Positions 59,091-64,000 of a DNA stretch of 64,000 nucleotides are shown here, one piece after another. The stretch is from Neisseria sp. MVDL19-042950 (lineage in GTDB: Bacteria > Pseudomonadota > Gammaproteobacteria > Burkholderiales > Neisseriaceae), in contig NZ_JAUKWH010000002.1 of NCBI RefSeq assembly GCF_030504625.1, positions 186,001 to 250,000 on the forward strand, given 5' to 3'. The translations under genes were made by a program, and so were the position numbers. Under the pieces are notes generated by a model. It made no database searches. It saw only the letters and a program-made list of their open reading frames with translations, and was not told the origin of the DNA. The stretch's first letter is position 1. Each line of letters begins with the position of its first letter.

Positions 59091-59194
59091 AGAGAGAGTG
59101 GGGCAGAGTAAAGGAAACGGATGGTCGGATTTAACTAAAAAATGATATAAAACAAAATATTGAAATTTCTACATGCTTTAAAGAAACAATAGGC

Positions 59195-59231
59195 GAGAGG
59201 CCGTCTGAAAATCAATTTCAGACGGCCTCTC
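59195..59231 (-). terminator. Inverted DUS pair after the YbiT-type gene
   Basis: GAGAGGCCGTCTGAAA and its exact complement with a 5-base loop. Confidence 0.8.
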
Positions 59232-59261
59232 AAGAAAAAGAACATTGGAAAGTTATAAAAA

Positions 59262-60890
59262 CTATACCACTCCTTTTTTCTCCAAATAGCTTTCGTAATC
59301 GCCCAGATAGTGTTCGTAACCGCCTTTACCGTCCAGTTCGATGATTTGGGTGGCCAGTGAAGATACAAACTGGCGGTCGTGCGATACGAAAATCAGCGTG
59401 CCTTTGTATTTTTCCAAAGCCATGTTTAAGGATTCGATGCTTTCCATATCCATGTGGTTGGTCGGTTCGTCCATAATCAACACGTTCGGTTTCAGCAGAA
59501 TCAGCTTGCCGTAAAGCATGCGGCCTTTCTCTCCGCCCGAAAGCACCTGCACTTGTTTAACCACGTCGTTGCTGCCGAACAGCAAACGGCCGAGTGTGCC
59601 GCGGATAACCTGTTCGTCGTCGCCTTCCTGACCCCATTGGCGCATCCATTCGGTGAGGTTCATGTCTACATCGAAGTCGTTTTCGTGGTCTTGCGGATAG
59701 TAGCCGACGTTGGCTTTTTCCGCCCATTTGATGGTACCGGCATCGGGTTGGACACCTTCGCTGTATTCGGGATTGAATGCGCCGGCCAACAATTTCAGCA
59801 AGGTGGATTTACCGGCACCGTTGGGGCCGATAATCGCCAAACGTTCTCCGGCTTCCAAAATAAAGCTCAGGTTTTTAAACAATTGGTTTTCAAAGCGTTT
59901 GCTCAAGCCTTCCACTTCAACGGCTTGGCGGTGCAGCTTGGCTTTTTCGTCGGTTTCAAAGCGGATATACGGGTTTTGACGGGTAGACGGCTTCACTTCC
60001 ACCATTTCGGCCTTGATCTTATCGGCCTGTTTCAAGCGGCTGGTGGCTTGGCGGGCTTTGGATTTGTTGGCCGAGAAACGTGCCACGAATTCTTGCAATT
60101 CTTGTAGTTTTTCTTTGGCTTTGGCGTTGTCGCGCATGGCGCGTTCGCGGGATTGTGCGGAAGCCAGCATGTAATCATCGTAGTTACCGGGGTAGATGGT
60201 GATGCTGTTGTAGTCTACGTCGGCCATGTGGGTGCACACTTCGTTCAAAAAGTGGCGGTCGTGCGAGATGATGATCATGGTCGAGTCGTATTGGTTCAAC
60301 ACGCCTTCGAGCCAGCGGATGGTGTTGATGTCCAAGTTGTTGGTCGGCTCGTCGAGCAACAATACGTCGGGTTTGGAGAACAAGGCTTGCGCCAACAATA
60401 CGCGCAGTTTGAAGCCGGGAGCCACTTCGCTCATTTGGGCATTGTGCAATGATTCTTCGATACCTACGCCGCTCAACAGCTCGGCCGCGCGTGCTTCGGC
60501 GGTGTAACCGTCGTATTCGGCAAACTTGGCTTCCAATTCGGCGGCGCGCATGTAATCGTCTTCGGTGGCTTCGAGGTTGGCATAAATGGCATCGCGTTCG
60601 GTCATCGCCGCCCACATTTCGGTGTGCCCCATCATCACCACATCCAACACGCGCATGTCTTCGTAAGCGAATTGGTCTTGGCGCAGTTTACCCAAACGCA
60701 CGCCGTTTTCGATGGCCACTTCGCCGCTGGTCGGCTCCAAATCGCCGCCGAGGATTTTCATGAAGGTGGATTTACCCGAACCGTTGGCACCAATCAGCCC
60801 GTAGCGGTTGCCTTCGCCGAATTTGACAGACACGTTTTCAAACAGCGGCTTCGCGCCGAACTGCATGGTTATGCCGTTGGTAGAAATCAT
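59262..60890 (-). CDS. ABC-F family ATPase, YbiT type
   Basis: 542 residues with two ATP-binding domains and no membrane part. Walker A motifs: GANGSGKST (about 35-43) and GPNGAGKST (about 352-360). Signatures: [15 protein letters not shown] (variant) and [10 protein letters not shown]. Both have [11 protein letters not shown] or [11 protein letters not shown]. The acidic segment [16 protein letters not shown] matches the YbiT/EttA arm region. ABC-F proteins bind the ribosomal E site and modulate translation. It is the second ABC-F gene in the window. Confidence 0.88.
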   Translation of the reverse strand: MISTNGITMQFGAKPLFENVSVKFGEGNRYGLIGANGSGKSTFMKILGGDLEPTSGEVAIENGVRLGKLRQDQFAYEDMRVLDVVMMGHTEMWAAMTERDAIYANLEATEDDYMRAAELEAKFAEYDGYTAEARAAELLSGVGIEESLHNAQMSEVAPGFKLRVLLAQALFSKPDVLLLDEPTNNLDINTIRWLEGVLNQYDSTMIIISHDRHFLNEVCTHMADVDYNSITIYPGNYDDYMLASAQSRERAMRDNAKAKEKLQELQEFVARFSANKSKARQATSRLKQADKIKAEMVEVKPSTRQNPYIRFETDEKAKLHRQAVEVEGLSKRFENQLFKNLSFILEAGERLAIIGPNGAGKSTLLKLLAGAFNPEYSEGVQPDAGTIKWAEKANVGYYPQDHENDFDVDMNLTEWMRQWGQEGDDEQVIRGTLGRLLFGSNDVVKQVQVLSGGEKGRMLYGKLILLKPNVLIMDEPTNHMDMESIESLNMALEKYKGTLIFVSHDRQFVSSLATQIIELDGKGGYEHYLGDYESYLEKKGVV

Positions 60891-61014
60891 TGATATAAAC
60901 CTTTTGCAAAATGAAATATTTAAAGTGCGAGATTATAGCATATTTTGAAGGAAATCTTAACGCTGAGGCCGTCTGAAAACTTGCCCGAAGCGGGTAGGGA
61001 AATCGAAACAATTA

Positions 61015-61046
61015 AAGGCCGTCTGAAAGTTTTTCAGACGGCCTCT
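61015..61046 (-). terminator. Inverted DUS pair after ppa
   Basis: AAGGCCGTCTGAAA and TTTCAGACGGCCTC with a short loop. A further single DUS lies at about 60966. Confidence 0.75.
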
Positions 61047-61063
61047 TGCAGTGCAAAATCTTA

Positions 61064-61597
61064 TCAGGCTTGTTTGTTCCAACGTTCGATAGATTCTTTA
61101 ATCACGGCTTTGGCTTCTTCAACATCGCCCCAGCTTTCGACTTTGGTGCAGCCCGGTTTTTTCAGGGCTTTATAGTTGTTGAAGTGGAATTCGATTTGTT
61201 TAATTAATTGCTGCGGCAAGTCGGCCAAGCTGTTGTAGGCGTTGCCGTTGCTGCGGTCGTCGGCAGGTACGCAAACGATTTTATCGTCCACTTCGCCGTC
61301 GTCGACAAATTTCATCACGCCGATGATTTTGGCTTCCAAGAATACGCCGGTAGACAAAGGTTGCTCGGTAATCAGCAATACGTCGAGTTCGTCGCCGTCT
61401 TCGTCAAGTGTTTGCGGAATAAAACCGTAGTTGGTGGGCTTGGCAAAAATGGCGGGTTCTACGCGGTCAAGTTGGAAAACGGCCAGTTTGCGGTTCCATT
61501 CGATTTTGTGGTTGCTGCCGGCGGGAATTTCGTTTACTACGTTGATGATGCCGCCGTCAACATCACCCGGCGTAAGAATCTTGTTAAAATCAGCCAT
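61064..61597 (-). CDS. ppa: Inorganic pyrophosphatase
   Basis: 177-residue family I enzyme that hydrolyses pyrophosphate. The signature DEDGDELDVLL holds the metal-binding aspartates, with EIPAGSNHKIEW and FIPQT upstream. The ATG at 61597 has TAAGGAACC; longer frames run into coq7 control DNA. Single gene. Confidence 0.97.
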   Translation of the reverse strand: MADFNKILTPGDVDGGIINVVNEIPAGSNHKIEWNRKLAVFQLDRVEPAIFAKPTNYGFIPQTLDEDGDELDVLLITEQPLSTGVFLEAKIIGVMKFVDDGEVDDKIVCVPADDRSNGNAYNSLADLPQQLIKQIEFHFNNYKALKKPGCTKVESWGDVEEAKAVIKESIERWNKQA

Positions 61598-61742
61598 AAT
61601 CGGTTCCTTAAAATAGGGTTTGAACGGGCGTGAGTATAGCAGTTTTAAGGCGCGCGCTAAAGGCCGTCTGAAACAGGAAAACTTATTTTTCAGACGGCCT
61701 ATGTTGTATAATGCGGCAGCATTTAATTGATTGGAAACCGCT

Positions 61743-62366
61743 ATGTTGGCCAAAAAACTGATTCCCCATATCGACACCGTTTTACGTACCTTATTCGCGC
61801 CTGCCACAACCGGTCGCCCGTATCCCGATGCGGGTTTGGAAGAGGGCGAATTGAGCGAAGCGGAAAAGCGCCATGCTTTAGGGCTGATGCGGGTAAACCA
61901 CGTGGGCGAAGTGTGCGCACAGGCTCTGTATCAAGGGCAGGCTTTGACCGCGCGCGACAAAAGCAACCGCGAAGCCTTGCAATACGCAGCCTATGAAGAA
62001 GTGGAGCATCTGGCATGGACGGAAAAGAGGGTAAAAGAATTAGGCGGACGTACCAGCCTGCTGAATCCCGTTTGGTATGCCGGCTCGCTGCTTATCGGTT
62101 TGGGAGCGGGCTTATTGGGTGATAAATGGAACTTGGGCTTTTTGGAAGAAACCGAAAATCAAGTAACCGCCCACTTGGAAGAGCATTTGGAAGGTTTGCC
62201 GGAGAAAGATGCCAAAAGCCGCGCCATCGTAGCGCAAATGCGTTTGGATGAAATGCAGCATGCCGACATGGCGCGCAACTTCGGTGCAGCGCCGCTGCCG
62301 TTGCCGGTAAAAGAAATGATGAAACTCACTTCTAAAATTATGACTACCATCAGCTATCGCATTTGA
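61743..62366 (+). CDS. coq7: 3-demethoxyubiquinol 3-hydroxylase (Coq7-type)
   Basis: 207-residue di-iron monooxygenase for a late hydroxylation in ubiquinone synthesis, needing oxygen. Iron ligands are in NHVGEVCAQ (Glu), YEEVEHLAW (Glu-Glu-His) and [10 protein letters not shown] (Glu-His), with a middle Glu in [12 protein letters not shown]. It shows the organism makes ubiquinone. A TTG 12 bp upstream is an unlikely start. Confidence 0.93.
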   Translation: MLAKKLIPHIDTVLRTLFAPATTGRPYPDAGLEEGELSEAEKRHALGLMRVNHVGEVCAQALYQGQALTARDKSNREALQYAAYEEVEHLAWTEKRVKELGGRTSLLNPVWYAGSLLIGLGAGLLGDKWNLGFLEETENQVTAHLEEHLEGLPEKDAKSRAIVAQMRLDEMQHADMARNFGAAPLPLPVKEMMKLTSKIMTTISYRI

Positions 62367-62390
62367 TAGTCGGTTTGTTAAAAGCTAAAA

Positions 62391-62420
62391 GAGGCCGTCT
62401 GAAAAGTTTCAGACGGCCTC
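62391..62420. terminator. Bidirectional inverted DUS pair between coq7 and iscA
   Basis: GAGGCCGTCTGAAAA and TTTCAGACGGCCTC with almost no loop between two converging genes. Confidence 0.8.
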
Positions 62421-62454
62421 TTGCTATATCGAAATCATTGTTTATCGGATGAAA

Positions 62455-62775
62455 TCAAACGTGGAAGCTCTCGCCGCAACCGCATTCGTCTTTCACGTTC
62501 GGGTTTTGGAACTTGAAGCCTTCCTGCAAGCCTTCTTTGGTGTAGTCGAGCTGTGTGCCGTCGAGGTAAACATGGCTTTTCGGATCGACAAACACTTTCA
62601 CGCCGTAGCCTTCGAATACCAAATCTTCGGGCTGGATTTCATCCACAAATTCAAGCGTGTAGGCCATGCCGGAACAGCCGCTGGTTTTCACGCCCAAGCG
62701 AATGCCTTCGCCTTTGCCGCGCTTGGTAAGGAAGTTTTGGATATGGTTGGCGGCTTTTTCGGTTAATGTAATCAT
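62455..62775 (-). CDS. iscA: Iron-sulfur cluster assembly protein IscA
   Basis: 106-residue A-type carrier. The conserved cysteines are Cys34 (TSGCSGMAY) and Cys98/Cys100 in ECGCGESF, so cluster binding is intact. The ending [11 protein letters not shown] favours IscA over ErpA. ATG at 62775 follows GGATAAG. It lies downstream of iscU on the same strand, separated by two small genes and a palindromic repeat. Confidence 0.93.
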   Translation of the reverse strand: MITLTEKAANHIQNFLTKRGKGEGIRLGVKTSGCSGMAYTLEFVDEIQPEDLVFEGYGVKVFVDPKSHVYLDGTQLDYTKEGLQEGFKFQNPNVKDECGCGESFHV

Positions 62776-62828
62776 CGTCTTATCCTTTACGCTTATGTGC
62801 GGGTATTTCTTTGCTGCGGGTATTTGTT

Positions 62829-62928
62829 GTAGGGCGGGCATCCCTACCCGCCGTTGCATCACGAGCAAAATGTTATACGGTAAAAATTATTCATTTCCCC
62901 AAGCGGCGGGCAGGGATGCCCACCCTAC
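62829..62928. repeat. 100-bp REP/MITE-like palindromic element
   Basis: Two 25-bp arms in inverted orientation (62829-62853 and 62904-62928), matching at 23 of 25 positions, flank a 50-bp AT-rich middle. Each arm is itself a hairpin (GGCGGG...CCCGCC), the structure of bacterial REP/BIME units. It sits between the small HHH gene and iscA inside the isc cluster. A degenerate arm copy lies at 18807-18824. Confidence 0.75.
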
Positions 62929-62970
62929 GGTTTTTCAGACGGCCTTTATGAGCTTGAGGCCGTCTGAAAA

Positions 62971-63207
62971 TTAATTTTGCGCCTTAGCCCATTCTACCGC
63001 TGCGGCAATGGCCGCTCTGGCTTGCGGGCTGTTTTTCCAGCAGGTTGAACCGGTTAACGCTGCGCCTTGCTGCAAAATATCGTCCACATCTGCCGCGGCG
63101 AGTTTGGCGGTGTCGTCCAAGCCCATTTGCTGCAAGCGTTGCAAAATGGTTTTGCCCACGCCTTTTTGTGCCAGCAGGGATTGCTGTTGTTCGGGAGTGA
63201 AGGGCAT
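62971..63207 (-). CDS. Small helix-hairpin-helix-like protein in the isc operon
   Basis: 78 residues, starting MPFTPEQQQSLLAQKGVGKTILQRLQQMGLDD. The KGVGKTILQRLQQMGL segment looks like a helix-hairpin-helix DNA-binding turn. One Cys (GSTCWKNSP) is present. Its place between iscU and iscA is striking, but I know no function. ATG at 63207 preferred over a GTG nine bases earlier. Confidence 0.7.
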   Translation of the reverse strand: MPFTPEQQQSLLAQKGVGKTILQRLQQMGLDDTAKLAAADVDDILQQGAALTGSTCWKNSPQARAAIAAAVEWAKAQN

Positions 63208-63250
63208 GGCGATCACCTTGTTTTTAAATGCGTTTGTGTGTTCAGACGGC

Positions 63251-63517
63251 CTATTTCAATTGGCTGTCTTTACTGCCGCGGCGGTTGTAGGCCGTCTGAA
63301 AAGCCTGTTGCTTGTCGGCTTGTTCTTGGCAGGCAATACATAACTGTACACCCGGCAAGGCTTGGCGGCGGGCTTCGGGAATCGGTTCGCCGCATTCGAT
63401 ACATTCGCGAGCACTTTCACCTGCGGGAAGGTGTTGCCGAACCAAAGCCAGCGCATCTTCCAGCGAGGCTTCGATTTGCTCTTGCTCCGCGCCGTCCGGC
63501 GCCCAGCCGCCCGCCAT
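63251..63517 (-). CDS. DksA/TraR-family C4 zinc-finger protein
   Basis: 88 residues. A coiled N-terminal region (about 10-35) is followed by the C4 zinc finger CIECGEPIPEARRQALPGVQLCIACQ. It is close to the short YbiI/TraR-like branch. TraR-type proteins bind RNA polymerase through the secondary channel; whether this one does is unknown. It lies 11 bp downstream of iscU, in the same operon. Confidence 0.85.
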   Translation of the reverse strand: MAGGWAPDGAEQEQIEASLEDALALVRQHLPAGESARECIECGEPIPEARRQALPGVQLCIACQEQADKQQAFQTAYNRRGSKDSQLK

Positions 63518-63528
63518 GTTGTTTAGCC

Positions 63529-63915
63529 TTATTCCGCGCCGTGTTTCTTTTTGTAGTCGGAAACTGCGGCTTTAATCGCGTCTTCCGCCAAAATCGAGCA
63601 GTGCACTTTTACCGGCGGCAATTCCAATTCTTCGGCGATTTCGCTGTTTTTAATCGCCAAGGCTTCGTCAAGGCTTTTGCCTTTTACCCATTCGGTGATC
63701 AGTGAAGAAGAGGCGATGGCGGAGCCGCAGCCGTAGGTTTTGAACTTGGCATCTTCAATCACGCCTTGGTCGTTCACTTTGATTTGCAGTTTCATCACGT
63801 CGCCGCAGGCAGGCGCGCCGACCATGCCGGTGCCGACCGATTCGTCGTTTTTGTCGAACGAGCCGACGTTGCGGGGGTTTTCGTAATGATCAATCACTTT
63901 GTCACTATATGCCAT
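63529..63915 (-). CDS. iscU: Iron-sulfur cluster scaffold protein IscU
   Basis: 128 residues. It holds nascent 2Fe-2S clusters made with sulfur from IscS. Ligands Cys37, Asp39, Cys63, His105 and Cys106 are intact, and the LPPVK chaperone-binding motif is at 99-103. The ATG has AAGGAACC upstream. iscS should lie just beyond the right edge. Confidence 0.97.
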   Translation of the reverse strand: MAYSDKVIDHYENPRNVGSFDKNDESVGTGMVGAPACGDVMKLQIKVNDQGVIEDAKFKTYGCGSAIASSSLITEWVKGKSLDEALAIKNSEIAEELELPPVKVHCSILAEDAIKAAVSDYKKKHGAE

Positions 63916-63963
63916 GATGTGGGTTCCTTGTGTATATATTGGGTTATTCGGTTTATTTAAGGC

Positions 63964-63993
63964 CGTCTGAAAAAGAATTCAAGTATTCAGACG
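63964..63993 (-). terminator. Partial DUS hairpin upstream of iscU
   Basis: CGTCTGAA (63964-63971) pairs with TTCAGACG (63986-63993) over 14 bases. If the gene beyond the edge is iscS, this would separate it from iscU and imply a distinct iscU promoter or reduced read-through. Confidence 0.45.
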
Positions 63994-64000
63994 ATGTTAT

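Overview
The window is a stretch of a Neisseria-type (Neisseriaceae, Betaproteobacteria) chromosome. The main evidence is the dense scatter of the 12-mer AGGCCGTCTGAA (the AG dialect of the Neisseria DNA uptake sequence, DUS). A few ATGCCGTCTGAA copies also occur, and many copies sit as inverted pairs acting as transcription terminators. The tmRNA tag (ANDETYALAA), Arg32-type EF-P next to EarP, and the protein sequences agree with this. I see no rRNA, tRNA, CRISPR array, prophage or insertion sequence. Most of the window is core genome, read from both strands in short operons.

Layout. 1-7.5 kb: end of an SPFH/stomatin gene, nfeD, rlmB, cca, ruvB, a small unknown gene, a BASS-type transporter, recA, adk. 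7.6-13.4 kb: a five-gene catabolic operon (allE, an ATCase-like carbamoyltransferase, a YfcC-type transporter, allantoinase allB, carbamate kinase). 13.5-16.9 kb: a complete frdABCD fumarate reductase operon behind an FNR-like site. 17-25.5 kb: a lipoprotein, an unknown membrane protein, an acyl-CoA dehydrogenase, an EEP-family phosphoesterase, aroA, a DUF4124-like protein and a YheS-type ABC-F protein. 25.8-28.1 kb: a cystine-type ABC importer. 28.5-31.4 kb: an AraC-type regulator and an NCS1 (allantoin/hydantoin-type) transporter. 31.5-39.7 kb: rnc-era, two NarK nitrate/nitrite transporters, panD, kdsA, and ybeD-lipB-lipA. 39.9-45 kb: lon-hupB-ppiD. 45-52.2 kb: DUF2322, upp, pgeF, brnQ, mpl, efp-earP. 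52.2-52.7 kb: a gene-free segment with two perfect DnaA boxes around an AT-rich core. 52.7-56.5 kb: rbfA-truB, an LplT-like MFS gene, ccoS, two conserved unknowns. 56.6-64 kb: tmRNA, bfd, frmR-adhC, an ABC-F gene (YbiT type), ppa, coq7, and part of an isc operon (iscU, two small unknowns, iscA) containing a 100-bp REP-like palindromic element.

The most interesting system is the allantoin operon. It has allantoinase and ureidoglycine aminohydrolase but no allantoate amidohydrolase (AllC). In its place is an aspartate-carbamoyltransferase-like enzyme that keeps the carbamoyl-phosphate site but has lost the aspartate-binding residues, together with a carbamate kinase. The simplest reading is that the carbamoyltransferase phosphorolyses allantoate to ureidoglycine (the AllE substrate) plus carbamoyl phosphate, and the kinase turns the latter into ATP. 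This would be an energy-conserving allantoin fermentation route. The neighbouring fumarate reductase, the NarK pair and the distant AraC/NCS1 pair suggest a lifestyle that includes oxygen-limited growth and use of host purine breakdown products. This pathway is an inference and has not been tested.
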